Part shown: positions 1 through 8,765 of the stretch, one piece after another
Layout: the number at the start of each line of letters is the position of its first letter
Position numbering within the stretch: the stretch's first letter is position 1
Assembly (NCBI GenBank): GCA_029884335.1
Contig: JAOUIA010000015.1
Location: 1-63,442, forward strand
Length of the DNA stretch: 63,442 nt
Direction: 5' to 3'
Origin: Betaproteobacteria bacterium
GTDB taxonomy: Bacteria; Pseudomonadota; Gammaproteobacteria; Burkholderiales; Casimicrobiaceae
Program-made: the position numbers and the translations under genes
The notes under the pieces: generated by a model
The model's database searches: none
Told to the model about the DNA's origin: nothing
What the model saw: only the letters and a program-made list of their open reading frames with translations

Positions 1-95
<95 letters not shown>

Positions 96-182
96 GTCCC
101 TGCCTTCCATGCCTTGTCCGCTCAAACGCAAGGATTCTAGCAAAGCCGCCCGGGTCGCTCCGTCGCCCGCCGACAGGCAGCG

Positions 183-1193
183 ATGAGCGGGGAGCGCATC
201 GTCCCGGCCACGCCCGCGGCGCTGCGCGCGGCGGCGCGCGCGTTGCTCGAGGGGCGGCTCGTCGCGTTCCCGACCGAGACGGTGTACGGGCTCGGCGCGA
301 ACGCGGACGACGCGGCCGCGGTCGCGCGCATCTTCGCAGCGAAGCGGCGCCCTGCCGATCACCCCGTCATCGTGCACCTCGCCGACGTCTCGCAACTCGC
401 TGCGTGGGCGCGCGAGGTGCCCGCCGGCGCGGCGGCGCTCGCCGACGCGTTCTGGCCGGGGCCGCTGACGCTGATCCTGCCGCGCGCTGCGCGCGTCACC
501 GACGCGATCACGGGCGGGCAGGACTCGGTCGGCCTGCGCGTGCCCTCGCACCCCGTCGCGCGTGCGCTGCTTCGCGAGTTCGCGGCACTCGGCGGCCGCG
601 GCGTCGCCGCGCCGTCGGCGAACCGCTTCGGCCACGTGTCCCCGACCTGCGCGCAGCACGTGGCCGACGACCTCGGAGCTGCCGTCGACACGATCCTCGA
701 CGGCGGCGAGTGCGCGGTCGGCATCGAGAGCACGATCGTCGCCTTCGTCGGCGCGACGCCGGTGCTGCTGCGCCCCGGCGGCGTGGCCATCGGCGACCTC
801 GCGCGCGTGCTCGGCGCGGAGCCGGCGCCCGCGCCGGCCGACGCGCCGCGCGCCTCCGGCACGCTCGCCTCGCACTACGCGCCGCGCACGCCAGCGCTGC
901 GCGTCGCCGCGACCGCGATGCGCAGCGAGGTCGAGCAGCTGGCCGCGCGCGACGAGCGCGTGGCCGTGCTCGCGCGCACGGTCGCGATGCCCGCGGGATT
1001 CGACGGCGCGTGGCACGCGGCGCCGCGCGACGCGCGCGGCTACGCGCAAGGGCTCTACGCCGCGCTGCGCGCGCTCGATGCCGCCAACGCGGACGTCATC
1101 GTGATCGAGGATGTGCCCGAGAGCCCAGAGTGGCTCGCCGTGCGCGATCGCCTCGCGCGCGCGACGCACGGCGTGGACGACGATCGCGACTGA
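183..1193 (+). CDS. L-threonylcarbamoyladenylate synthase, Sua5 type
   Basis: Makes threonylcarbamoyl-AMP from threonine, bicarbonate and ATP, the first step of the t6A37 modification of ANN-decoding tRNAs. Residues about 10-200 form the YrdC domain: [12 protein letters not shown] near the N-terminus, then [15 protein letters not shown] and [13 protein letters not shown], the K-R / S-x-N elements that hold ATP. At 336 residues it is the long Sua5 form, with a linker ([13 protein letters not shown]) and a C-terminal Sua5 domain, rather than the roughly 190-residue TsaC form. ATG start at 183. It stands alone between divergent metK and a convergent lipoprotein gene. Confidence 0.93.
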   Translation: MSGERIVPATPAALRAAARALLEGRLVAFPTETVYGLGANADDAAAVARIFAAKRRPADHPVIVHLADVSQLAAWAREVPAGAAALADAFWPGPLTLILPRAARVTDAITGGQDSVGLRVPSHPVARALLREFAALGGRGVAAPSANRFGHVSPTCAQHVADDLGAAVDTILDGGECAVGIESTIVAFVGATPVLLRPGGVAIGDLARVLGAEPAPAPADAPRASGTLASHYAPRTPALRVAATAMRSEVEQLAARDERVAVLARTVAMPAGFDGAWHAAPRDARGYAQGLYAALRALDAANADVIVIEDVPESPEWLAVRDRLARATHGVDDDRD

Positions 1194-1208
1194 CGCAGTG
1201 CGCGCAGG

Positions 1209-2006
1209 TCACCCCGGCGGGCCCGTCGCGGCCGGGAGGGCCTGCGGAACGGCCCCCTCGGGCGACGACCCCGCAATGCGCGTCCGCGCGCGAAGGCTCT
1301 CCAGCAGCTCGAGATGACGCGCAAGCTCCCTGTCGTCGACCTCCTGAGCGTTCGTACAGCCGAACGGGCAGTTCGCTTCGCGCTCCTTCCTGCGCAACGC
1401 GTGCGCATCCCGCCTCGCCCGTTCGAGCGATTCGAAATAGGCGGCGCGCGAGACCTCGTCGGGGAATTCCGCGGGGGGCATCAGGATCCCGATCACCGAC
1501 GGATACACGTACGAAGCGCCGGATCCGTGATCGACCAGGGCCGACACCGGCAACGCGGCCAGGAACAGCACGCCGGCCGGCGTCAGGGTCGCGCCGAGCG
1601 TCGCTGCGAGCCCTACCGCAAGGGTCCCGACGGCACCCACGGTACCGACGGCGACCGCTTCGGCCACGACGACCGGCGTAATCGCGCTGCCGGCGACCTG
1701 CGCGCCATCGGCCGGCGGGCTGCCGTCGCGGCCGAACAGGCTCCACGACGACGCGAAGCGCTCGACCATGAGCAGGCGCTGCGGCATTTCGCAGCGCACC
1801 TCGAGATCCGCGTTGTCGCGCCGCACCTCCGCGATGGCCGGCGTCGGGTCGACGACAACGGGTGCCTCTGGGCGCGCGTTGCGAAGCTCGCAACGCGCTC
1901 CCGGAGGATCCGTCGCGATCGCGACGCGTTGCGTATTGCCGCGAATTGCCGTGGCGCAGCCGGACAGCGTCAGGACTGCGGCCAGCACAAGGAAGGACAA
2001 GCGCAT
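1209..2006 (-). CDS. Putative lipoprotein of unknown function
   Basis: 265 residues. The N-terminus MRLSFLVLAAVLTLSGCATA is a textbook lipoprotein signal with lipobox LSGC, so the mature protein should begin at Cys17 and be lipid-anchored. The region after it (RGNTQRVAIATDPPGARCEL) looks like the PEGA-type or YceK-type start of small outer-membrane lipoproteins. A glycine/alanine-rich hydrophobic stretch at about residues 105-160 could be one or two membrane hairpins. The C-terminal part is charged and contains CPFGCTN. I do not recognise the family. The same frame is open much further upstream, but the signal peptide fixes the start at 2006. Divergent from glycerate kinase. Confidence 0.75.
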   Translation of the reverse strand: MRLSFLVLAAVLTLSGCATAIRGNTQRVAIATDPPGARCELRNARPEAPVVVDPTPAIAEVRRDNADLEVRCEMPQRLLMVERFASSWSLFGRDGSPPADGAQVAGSAITPVVVAEAVAVGTVGAVGTLAVGLAATLGATLTPAGVLFLAALPVSALVDHGSGASYVYPSVIGILMPPAEFPDEVSRAAYFESLERARRDAHALRRKEREANCPFGCTNAQEVDDRELARHLELLESLRARTRIAGSSPEGAVPQALPAATGPPG

Positions 2007-2088
2007 GCTTCCTCCTTCGCGAATCGGCGCATCGTACCCCCGGCACCCCGCTGATACCATCCTTCTTGCACCGACGGCCTTCCCTCTG

Positions 2089-3267
2089 ATGTCCGCCCCC
2101 GCTCCCGTCGTCGTCGTCGCGCCCGACTCGTTCAAGGGCTCGCTCGACGCACCTGCCGTCTGCGCGGCCATCGCGGAGGGCCTGCGGCGCGTGTGGCCGG
2201 ACGCGGACATCGTGGCCATGCCGATCGCCGACGGCGGCGAAGGCACGCTCGACGCGTTGCTGACCGCCGTGGGCGACGGCGGGCGGAGGATGCGCGAGTG
2301 CGTCCACGGCGCGGCCGGCGACGCGAACGACGCGCCGTGGGGACTGCTCGAACGCGACGGGCAACCGACCGCGGTGATCGAGGTTGCGGCGATCGTCGGC
2401 ATCACCGATCCGGCGGGTATGGCCGTGAACGTGTCGCGGCGCTCGACGCGCGGTGTCGGCGAACTGATCGCGCGGCTGCTCGACCGGGGGCTGCGCCACT
2501 TCATGATCGGCCTCGGCGGCAGCAGCACGAACGACGGCGGCGCGGGCATGCTCGCAGCACTCGGGCTCGCGCTGCGCGACGCGCAAGGGCGCGCGATCGA
2601 CGCGACACCGGACGGGCTGGCGTTGCTCGCGAGCATCGACGCATCCGAGCTCGACGCGCGCCTGCACGACGCGACGATCACCATCATGTCGGACGTGAAC
2701 AACCCGCTATGCGGAAGGCTCGGCGCAACCGCGATCTTCGGTCCGCAGAAGGGCGTGGGCAAGGACGATGTCGCGCGCATCGACGCCGTGATAGCGCGCT
2801 TTGCCACGCTCGCACAGGCGGCCGTCGGGCGCGACGTCGCGGAGCGTTCAGGCGCCGGCGCCGCAGGCGGGCTCGGTTTCGCGTTGCAGCTGCTCGGCGG
2901 GCGCTTCGCTTCCGGTGCCGAAGTGATCGCCGATCTCGTCGACCTCGACACCGCGCTCGCGCGCGCCGACTGGGCGATCACCGGCGAGGGCCGCAGCGAC
3001 GCGCAGACGCTGCTCGGCAAGGCGCCGCTCGTCGTCGCGCGGCGCGCGGCGAAGGCTGGCGTCCCGGTCACGCTGATCTCGGGCGCGGTGGCCTCCGACG
3101 CGCTGCCCGCGCTGCGCGGCACGTTCGCCGGCGCGTTCTCCGTGGCGCCCGGTCCGGCCACGCTCGACGAGTGCGTGGCGAACGCGGCGGCGTGGCTGGC
3201 CGATCGCGCTGAGCAGGCCGCGCGGCTCGTCGACGCCGTCACGCGCGGCTTCAGCGACGCGCCGTAG
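2089..3267 (+). CDS. Glycerate kinase, type I (GlxK/GarK family)
   Basis: Phosphorylates glycerate with ATP, linking glyoxylate/tartronate-semialdehyde metabolism to glycolysis. Family hallmarks: VVVAPDSFKGSLDA at the N-terminus, PIADGGEGTLDALL, IGLGGSSTNDGGAGML (about residues 140-155) and ADWAITGEGRSDAQTLLGK near the C-terminus. 392 residues, normal for the family. The start chosen is ATG 2089, directly before SAPAPVVVVAPDSF; the frame is open upstream but that part has no family similarity. The malonyl-CoA synthetase follows after 20 bp, so co-transcription is likely. Whether the product is 2- or 3-phosphoglycerate cannot be told from sequence; type I enzymes usually give 2-phosphoglycerate. 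Confidence 0.92.
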   Translation: MSAPAPVVVVAPDSFKGSLDAPAVCAAIAEGLRRVWPDADIVAMPIADGGEGTLDALLTAVGDGGRRMRECVHGAAGDANDAPWGLLERDGQPTAVIEVAAIVGITDPAGMAVNVSRRSTRGVGELIARLLDRGLRHFMIGLGGSSTNDGGAGMLAALGLALRDAQGRAIDATPDGLALLASIDASELDARLHDATITIMSDVNNPLCGRLGATAIFGPQKGVGKDDVARIDAVIARFATLAQAAVGRDVAERSGAGAAGGLGFALQLLGGRFASGAEVIADLVDLDTALARADWAITGEGRSDAQTLLGKAPLVVARRAAKAGVPVTLISGAVASDALPALRGTFAGAFSVAPGPATLDECVANAAAWLADRAEQAARLVDAVTRGFSDAP

Positions 3268-3287
3268 AATACGAATCCGGATACGTC

Positions 3288-4796
3288 TTGGACGCCAATC
3301 TCTACTCGCTGTTCGCGACGCACGCCCCGGCCGACGGTTCGGCCGCGTGCCTCGTCGTTCCCGGCGGCACGTCGATCGACTACGGGACGCTGGACGCGTG
3401 GTCGGCGCGCATTGCGCACGCGCTCGTCGGCGCCGGCTGCAAGCCCGGCGACCGCGTGGCGGCGCAGGTCGACAAGCACTGGCAGGTGCTGCCGCTCTAT
3501 CTCGCGGCGCTGCGCGCCGGCCTGGTCTACCTGCCGCTCAACACCGGCTACCAGAGGGGCGAGCTCGAGTACTTCTTCGGCGATGCCGAGCCGCGCGTGG
3601 TGGTGTGCTCGCCCGAGCGCCTCGGCGTCGTGGCGACCCTTGCGCGCGGCTCCACGGTGCTGACACTCGACGCCAAGGGCGGCGAGCTGTTCGACCGCAC
3701 ACGCGAGCTGCCGGCGGACTTCGCCACGGTGCCGCGGGCGCCGGATGACCTCGCGTCGATCCTCTACACCTCGGGGACGACGGGCCGCTCGAAGGGTGCG
3801 ATGCTCACGCACCGCAACCTCGCGTCGAACGCGCTGGCGCTGGTCGAGGCGTGGCGCTTCACGCGCGGCGACGTGCTGCTGCACGCGCTGCCGATCTACC
3901 ACGTGCACGGGCTGTTCGTCGCCATCCACTGCGCGCTGCTCTCCGGCAGCCGCATGCTGTGGCTCGCGCGCTTCGATGCGAAGGAAGTGCTCGCGCACCT
4001 GCCGCACGCGACCGCGATGATGGGCGTGCCGACGTTCTACACGCGCCTGCTCGCCGAGCCGGGCCTCGACCGCGCCGCCTGCGCGAACGTGCGCCTCTTC
4101 GTCTCCGGCTCGGCTCCGCTGCTCCCGGAGACGTTCCGCTCGTTCGAGGAGCGCACCGGGCACCGGATCCTCGAGCGCTACGGGATGACCGAGACGGGCA
4201 TGAACGCGTCGAACCCGCTCGACGGCGAGCGCGTGCCGGGCACGGTCGGCCCGCCGTTGCCGGGCGTGCAGATTCGCGTCGTCGACGCTCGCGATGCGCC
4301 GCTCGCGCAGGGCACGATCGGCGAGATCCAGGTGCGCGGGCCGAACGTCTGCCGCGGCTACTGGCGCAAGGACGACAAGACCGCGGAATCGTTCACCGCC
4401 GACGGCTGGTTCCGCACCGGCGACCTGGGGTCGTTCGACGCGCGCGGCTACCTCGCCATCGTCGGCCGCGGGAAGGACATGATCATCAGCGGCGGCCTCA
4501 ACGTCTACCCGAAGGAGATCGAGGAGCGCATCGACGCGATGGCAGGCGTCGAGGAGTCCGCGGTCGTGGGCACGCCCGACGCCGACTTCGGTGAGGCCGT
4601 CGTCGCGTTCGTCGTGGCCCGGCCCGGGCACGCGCTCACCGAGCGCGGAGTCATCGCGGCGCTCAAGGCCGAGATCGCCGGTTTCAAGTGCCCCAGGCGC
4701 GTGCTGTTCGTGACCGAGCTGCCGCGCAACGCGATGGGCAAGGTGCAGAAGAACGTGCTGCGCGAGAAGCTAACCGCCACAACTCCCGGACCATGA
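3288..4796 (+). CDS. matB: Malonyl-CoA synthetase-like AMP-forming acyl-CoA ligase
   Basis: 502-residue ANL-superfamily ligase. Motifs in order: SILYTSGTTGRSKGAM (phosphate loop), ERYGMTETGMN, GWFRTGDLGSFDARGYL, GRGKDMIISGGLNVYPKEIE and the C-terminal lysine region PRNAMGKVQKNVL. The start MDANLYSLF and overall length match MatB proteins, which activate malonate to malonyl-CoA; dicarboxylate specificity is inferred from this resemblance and not proved. The start is a TTG at 3288; no ATG or GTG fits the conserved N-terminus, and the ribosome site is weak. The stop overlaps the next gene's ATG (ATGA), implying translational coupling with the quinone oxidoreductase. Confidence 0.85.
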   Translation: MDANLYSLFATHAPADGSAACLVVPGGTSIDYGTLDAWSARIAHALVGAGCKPGDRVAAQVDKHWQVLPLYLAALRAGLVYLPLNTGYQRGELEYFFGDAEPRVVVCSPERLGVVATLARGSTVLTLDAKGGELFDRTRELPADFATVPRAPDDLASILYTSGTTGRSKGAMLTHRNLASNALALVEAWRFTRGDVLLHALPIYHVHGLFVAIHCALLSGSRMLWLARFDAKEVLAHLPHATAMMGVPTFYTRLLAEPGLDRAACANVRLFVSGSAPLLPETFRSFEERTGHRILERYGMTETGMNASNPLDGERVPGTVGPPLPGVQIRVVDARDAPLAQGTIGEIQVRGPNVCRGYWRKDDKTAESFTADGWFRTGDLGSFDARGYLAIVGRGKDMIISGGLNVYPKEIEERIDAMAGVEESAVVGTPDADFGEAVVAFVVARPGHALTERGVIAALKAEIAGFKCPRRVLFVTELPRNAMGKVQKNVLREKLTATTPGP

Positions 4797-5800
4797 CCGC
4801 CATTCCCGCCACCATGCGCCACATCGCGGCGCGCGAGCCCGGCCCGCCGGACGTCCTGACACTGGTCGAAGGCGAAGTGCCGCGCCCGCAGGCCGGCGAA
4901 GTGCTGATCCGCGTCGCGTATGCGGGAGTGAACCGCCCCGACGTGCTGCAGCGCGCGGGCGGCTACCCGCCGCCGCCCGGCGCGTCGCCGATCATCGGGC
5001 TCGAGGTGGCCGGGACCGTGGCCGCCGTCGGCGAGGGCGTCACCGCGTGGCGCGAAGGCGACGGCGTGTGCGCGCTGACGCCCGGCGGCGGCTACGCGGA
5101 GTACTGCGTCGCGCCCGCGGGCCACTGCCTGCCGCTGCCACGCGGGCTAGGCATGCGGGAGGCCGCGGCGATTCCCGAGAACGCGTTCACGGTCTGGCAC
5201 AACGTGTTCGAGCGCGGCAAGCTCGTCGCCGGCGAGACGCTGCTGGTGCACGGCGGCTCGAGCGGCATCGGCTACACGACGATCCAGATGGCGAAGGCGT
5301 TCGGCGCGACGGTGATCAGCACCGCCGGCGGCTCCGACAAGGTGGCGTTCTGCAAGTCGATGGGCGCCGACCACGCGATCGACTACCGCGCCGCGGACTT
5401 CGTCGCCGAGGTCGCGGCGATCACCGGCAAGAAGGGCGTCGAGCTGGTGCTCGACATGGTCGGCGGCGACTACATCGCGCGCAACCTGCGCTGCCTCGCG
5501 CTCGAAGGCAGGCTCGTCATCATCGCGTTCCTGCACGGCAGCAAGGCCGAGGTCGACTGGATGCCAATCATGCTGAAGCGCCTGACGGTGACCGGCTCGA
5601 CGATGCGCGCGAGCCCCGCCGCGCGCAAGGCGGGCATCGCGTCGAGCCTGCGCGAGCGCGTGTGGCCGCTGTACGCCGACGGGCGCATGAAGGTCGTGAT
5701 CCACCGCGAGTTCGCGCTGGGTGAGGCCGCGCAGGCGCACGCGCTGATGGAGTCCTCGGCGCACGTCGGCAAGATCGTGCTGAAGGTCGCCGGCGGCTGA
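4793..5800 (+). CDS. Zinc-free quinone oxidoreductase (MDR family, NADPH-dependent)
   Basis: 335-residue medium-chain dehydrogenase/reductase. GroES-like N-terminal half with AGVNRPDVLQRAGGYPPPPG and GLEVAGTVAAVGEGV, then a Rossmann domain with VHGGSSGIGYTTIQMAKAFGATVI near residues 145-165. The cysteines and histidine that bind zinc in alcohol dehydrogenases are absent, so this is the QOR / PIG3 branch, which reduces quinones or enones with NADPH. ATG 4793 overlaps the stop of matB by four bases. The physiological substrate is unknown; the coupling to matB and glycerate kinase does not settle it. Confidence 0.88.
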   Translation: MTAIPATMRHIAAREPGPPDVLTLVEGEVPRPQAGEVLIRVAYAGVNRPDVLQRAGGYPPPPGASPIIGLEVAGTVAAVGEGVTAWREGDGVCALTPGGGYAEYCVAPAGHCLPLPRGLGMREAAAIPENAFTVWHNVFERGKLVAGETLLVHGGSSGIGYTTIQMAKAFGATVISTAGGSDKVAFCKSMGADHAIDYRAADFVAEVAAITGKKGVELVLDMVGGDYIARNLRCLALEGRLVIIAFLHGSKAEVDWMPIMLKRLTVTGSTMRASPAARKAGIASSLRERVWPLYADGRMKVVIHREFALGEAAQAHALMESSAHVGKIVLKVAGG

Positions 5801-6094
5801 CCGCCGGGCCGCGCCTAAGCAACCGTCACCGCCTTCGCGCGGCCACGACGCCATCGTCGCCCCGCACAGGCAGCCCCGAGCACATGTGCCGGGGGGCGGG
5901 GATCCCGGCTTGGACGTCTGCGGGCGGCCAGAACCGGACCTACGAGACCATTGCGTTACTTGCCCGAAAGCGGTCAAGATTGCGCGCCGAGCGGGCTTCC
6001 AACGTAGCGCGGGCACCAGACTCGGGACCCGGTGTTGGTGTCGACCGACCGGAGGCTCGCTACGTTTAAGCTGAGTTGAAAGGAGTGGATGGTG
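5801..6094 (+). other. Intergenic region without a gene
   Basis: About 290 bases between the quinone oxidoreductase and the exported protein. The short open frames in it lack ribosome sites and family resemblance. The only clear signal is the ribosome-binding site AAAGGAG at 6079-6085, which serves the next gene. A promoter for that gene must lie here, but I cannot point to convincing boxes. Confidence 0.5.
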
Positions 6095-6850
6095 ATGAGA
6101 GTACGCATCGGACAACTGGTGATGGTCGGTGTCTTGGCGGCCGCGAATTCCATGGCCCTTGCCGCGGCTGACATCGAAACCCGGCCGATCCACTTCGCCA
6201 AGGGAGCCTCTTCGGCCACGGTGAAGGGCACGATCAAGGGCGACCAGATCGTCGACTACACCGTCCGCGCACAGGCAGGGCAGACCATGAGCGTGAAGCT
6301 CGACACCCGCCACGGCGCCAACTACTTCAACGTGCTGCCTCCCGGCTCGAACGACGTCGGCATCTTCAACGGCGCCACGGACGGCAACAAGTGGTCCGGC
6401 GCGCTGCCGGCCGATGGCGAATACAAGCTGCGCGTGTACCTGATGCGCAGCGCGGCGCGGCGCAACGAGTCCGCTTCTTACACGCTCACCGTCGGGGTGA
6501 CCGGCAGCGCCGGCGCGGCGGCGCCGTCACCGCTGGGCCAGGCGCCGGCCAGCGACGCCAAGGACAAGCGCACGGGGTATCACGCCACCGGGTCGCTGCC
6601 GTGCGCGATGGGCAACGCGCCGATGGGATCCACGCAGTGCGAGTTCGGCGTCAAACGCGGCAAGCCGGGCGACGCCGACGTCTACATCAAGCCCGCAGGC
6701 GGGCTGGAGCGCGTGCTGAGCTTCAGGGGCAACACCGTGACCAGTGGCAAGGAGAAGGTCAAGGCGTCGAAGTCCGGCGACCTGTGGACGATCGAGGTCA
6801 ACGACTACGAGCACTACCAGATCTATGAGGCGGTGATCTCCGGCGGCTGA
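6095..6850 (+). CDS. Exported protein, possible g-type lysozyme inhibitor (PliG-like)
   Basis: 251 residues from the ATG at 6095, which sits nine bases after AGGAG; the ATG at 6089 is only three bases from it and less likely. A Sec signal peptide ends near ALAAA. Residues about 30-140 form a beta-rich domain with GDQIVDYTVRAQAGQTMSVK, NYFNVLPPGSND and an RVYLMRSAARRNE segment, which I associate with periplasmic proteins annotated as inhibitors of g-type lysozyme. The C-terminal half (PCAMGNAPMGSTQCEFGVKR) carries a cysteine pair and resembles a repeat often found in secreted proteobacterial proteins. Function is a family-level inference. Confidence 0.65.
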   Translation: MRVRIGQLVMVGVLAAANSMALAAADIETRPIHFAKGASSATVKGTIKGDQIVDYTVRAQAGQTMSVKLDTRHGANYFNVLPPGSNDVGIFNGATDGNKWSGALPADGEYKLRVYLMRSAARRNESASYTLTVGVTGSAGAAAPSPLGQAPASDAKDKRTGYHATGSLPCAMGNAPMGSTQCEFGVKRGKPGDADVYIKPAGGLERVLSFRGNTVTSGKEKVKASKSGDLWTIEVNDYEHYQIYEAVISGG

Positions 6851-6888
6851 TCGGCTCATCACCCGAAGCAACTGAAACCCTTGGGCCC

Positions 6889-7203
6889 ATGCTGGAAGTG
6901 CTGAGCCGGTGGCTGGTTCAGCAGCCGGCGCATATTCTCCTGATTGCCATGGTCATCCTGGCCTTGTGGGCCGCTGGCCGAGCAACCGTGCTGCGCACAG
7001 TCCCGAAGTCCAATGTGCTGTGGGTGCCGGCGGTGCTGTGGCTCGCGTACGCGGGCTGGGAGTGGCTGGTTCTGGCGAAAAGCCCCGAAGCCAACATTCG
7101 CGTCGACCTGTTGCTTATCTGGCCGGTCATCGCGCTGGCCACGCTCTGGGCCTTCGTACGTGCTGCCCGAGGCTGGTGGTCAGTCGGTGGACACCGCCGG
7201 TAG
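6889..7203 (+). CDS. Small membrane protein of unknown function
   Basis: 104 residues with three hydrophobic segments: about 14-30 (HILLIAMVILALWAAG), 41-57 (NVLWVPAVLWLAYAGWE) and 73-92 (LLLIWPVIALATLWAFV). It begins 38 bp after the exported protein and may share its transcript. No family recognised. Membrane topology and codon use in keeping with the neighbours support a real gene. Confidence 0.6.
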   Translation: MLEVLSRWLVQQPAHILLIAMVILALWAAGRATVLRTVPKSNVLWVPAVLWLAYAGWEWLVLAKSPEANIRVDLLLIWPVIALATLWAFVRAARGWWSVGGHRR

Positions 7204-7517
7204 CGAGCGAGACTGGCGCGCGTGGCGCCGCAGCCGGTTGCGCAGCCGGCCTGCGACATGATGGAACGACCGACGCGCGGGTTTCGCCCGCGCGTGTCCG
7301 CTCACAGTTACGTCCGCGAGACTCGTGCAACCCCTACGGCGCCCCGCAAAGTGTGGGACAGCGGGAGTGTCGGCTTTCGGCGAGAAGTCGGCGGCCGCTC
7401 TTGGGAACTCGAGACGGCAGCTTTGGGTCGGAAGCGGTCCTGACCGTGCCCGACCCTTGACGGAGCCCCCGGCAGTCCGCCACGGCCGGCGATGCCGCCC
7501 CTTGCCGCAGCGGTGCG
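7204..7517 (+). other. Intergenic region between convergent genes
   Basis: About 310 bases between a rightward membrane-protein gene and the leftward GntR gene. It holds one GC hairpin near 7272-7296 (CGCGCGGG TTT CGCCCGCGCG type) without a T-run, which could act as a terminator. Open frames here, for example 7222-7443, have no ribosome site and no recognisable protein. Nothing else seen. Confidence 0.45.
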
Positions 7518-8228
7518 CTACTGCAGGAAGTCGCAGAACTTCTCGACGTGCCGCGCGAGGTCGAGCGAGTGCTGCCGCACCAGCCGCTCGGCGAGCTCGG
7601 TGTCGCGCTTCTCCAGCGCCTCGATGATGCGCATGTGGTCGACGATCGAGCGCGCCGCGCGGTCCGACTGCGAGATCGTCATGCGCCGGATCGCGCGCAT
7701 GTGCACGATGAGGTTCTCGATCGTCTCGCCCATCAGGTGCGAGCCGGAAAGGCGGATGATCGCCTGGTGGAATGCGATGTTCGCGTCCGAGTACTCGTCG
7801 ATGTGGTCGGCCGGCGCCGAGGTGCGGAAGCCGTCGAACAGCCGGCGCAGCCCCGCGATGTCCTCGTCGGACGCGTGCAGCGTGGCGAGCCGCGCCGCCA
7901 TGCTCTCCAGCGCCGCCCACATCTCGATCATCTCGACGATCTGCCGCTTCGTCTTGCGCACGACGAAGATGCCGCGCCGCGGGACCGTGCGCAGCAGGCC
8001 CTCCTGCTCGAGCAGCGTCATCGCCTCGCGGATCGGCGTGCGGCTGACGCCGAGCTGCTCGGAGAGCTTGCGCTCGTCGAGCCGCACCTCGCGGGTGTGC
8101 GCGTAGATGTCGGCCTCGACGATCGCCTGCTTCAGCGCCGCGTAGGCACGGTCGCGCAGGCTGGCGTTCGCGCTGATCGGCTGCAGGTCCAGCGGCAGCG
8201 TGGGGGCGCCGTCCGGGTCGGGGGTCAT
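7518..8228 (-). CDS. GntR-family transcriptional regulator, FadR/FCD subfamily
   Basis: 236 residues from the ATG at 8228. The N-terminal winged helix-turn-helix (about 20-90) contains LDERKLSEQLGVSRTPIREAMTLLEQEGLL and RRGIFVV, typical of GntR. The C-terminal FCD ligand domain follows with helical segments including DANIAFHQAIIRLSGSHLM and HMRIIEAL, holding the Asp and His residues that usually bind a metal and a carboxylate ligand. The open frame extends to 8354, but the added part is low-complexity and not conserved. Target unknown; FCD regulators often sense organic acids, and the oxalate island lies close by but under its own LysR gene. Confidence 0.88.
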   Translation of the reverse strand: MTPDPDGAPTLPLDLQPISANASLRDRAYAALKQAIVEADIYAHTREVRLDERKLSEQLGVSRTPIREAMTLLEQEGLLRTVPRRGIFVVRKTKRQIVEMIEMWAALESMAARLATLHASDEDIAGLRRLFDGFRTSAPADHIDEYSDANIAFHQAIIRLSGSHLMGETIENLIVHMRAIRRMTISQSDRAARSIVDHMRIIEALEKRDTELAERLVRQHSLDLARHVEKFCDFLQ

Positions 8229-8372
8229 TGCGGAGGTGGGCGGGAAAGTGCTCGCGCGCCGTCGCCGGGGGACCGGCGTCGCCCGGGGGATGGTATCCAA
8301 TATGCCAAGCGGGCGCGAGCCAAACCCGGCCCGCGCGGGGTCTCGCGCCCCCAAAGCCTGGAAAGCCGGCGC

Positions 8373-8654
8373 TTACTGCTGCTGAATGCCCCAGCGGGCC
8401 TTGGTCGCCACGATCAGGTCGACGATGAACCCGGCGTCGTAGACCTTGAGCAGATGGGCGCCCCGCTCCCGCAAGTAGGCGCTGACTTTCGCCCGGTCGT
8501 CGCCCTGGCCGAAATCCGCGAGGACGTCCCGATCCCACCGCCAGGCGATGTCGAGTTCCTCGAAGGCGGCGTTGAACGCGTCGACCTCGGCATCAACGGC
8601 GTCGCGCTGCCGGCGGGGCCGTTGGGAGGGGATCGTGTCGATGAGCAGTTGCAT
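8373..8654 (-). CDS. Small hypothetical protein
   Basis: 93 residues, basic N-terminus then an acidic helical segment (DAEVDAFNAAFEELDIAWRWD) and a C-terminal part ending in IVDLIVATKARWGIQQQ. I do not recognise a family. Its upstream region is shared with the divergent lysR gene (111 bp), and the GntR gene follows 144 bp downstream. Likely a real gene given its composition and position, but function unknown. Confidence 0.6.
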   Translation of the reverse strand: MQLLIDTIPSQRPRRQRDAVDAEVDAFNAAFEELDIAWRWDRDVLADFGQGDDRAKVSAYLRERGAHLLKVYDAGFIVDLIVATKARWGIQQQ

Positions 8655-8729
8655 GGCCTGTTCCGGGGTCGAGGTTGCGATCGGAGGCCAGCATACGAAG
8701 CGCCATCCATAACGTCCAATTTGTATTTG

Positions 8730-8758
8730 TTGTCATTCACATAGGCTATTCATTATGA
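8730..8758 (+). promoter_or_regulatory. Candidate sigma-70 promoter of lysR
   Basis: An AT-rich patch in a GC-rich region reads TTGTCA at 8730-8735, 17 bases, then TTATGA at 8753-8758. The predicted start point lies at about 8765, directly before the lysR ATG at 8766, so the mRNA could be leaderless. The same patch must also serve the divergent gene at 8654. Boxes are read by eye, not tested. Confidence 0.5.
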
Positions 8759-8765
8759 TTCGGCC

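Noticed and set aside
96-182. Possible SAM or SAH riboswitch in the metK leader
   Set aside because: The gap is only 87 bases and shows none of the conserved SAM-I, SAM-II or SAH riboswitch blocks.
1209-4631. Very long minus-strand open frame (1140 codons), with others such as 15032-18586, 19185-22925 and 37063-40251
   Set aside because: They run antisense to well recognised genes, have Arg/His-rich low-complexity translations, and arise from the codon bias of a GC-rich genome. Only the 1209-2006 part of the first is a real gene (lipoprotein signal).
7222-7443. Plus-strand frame of 73 codons in the gap before the GntR gene
   Set aside because: No ribosome site, no recognisable domain, and a different amino-acid composition from its neighbours.
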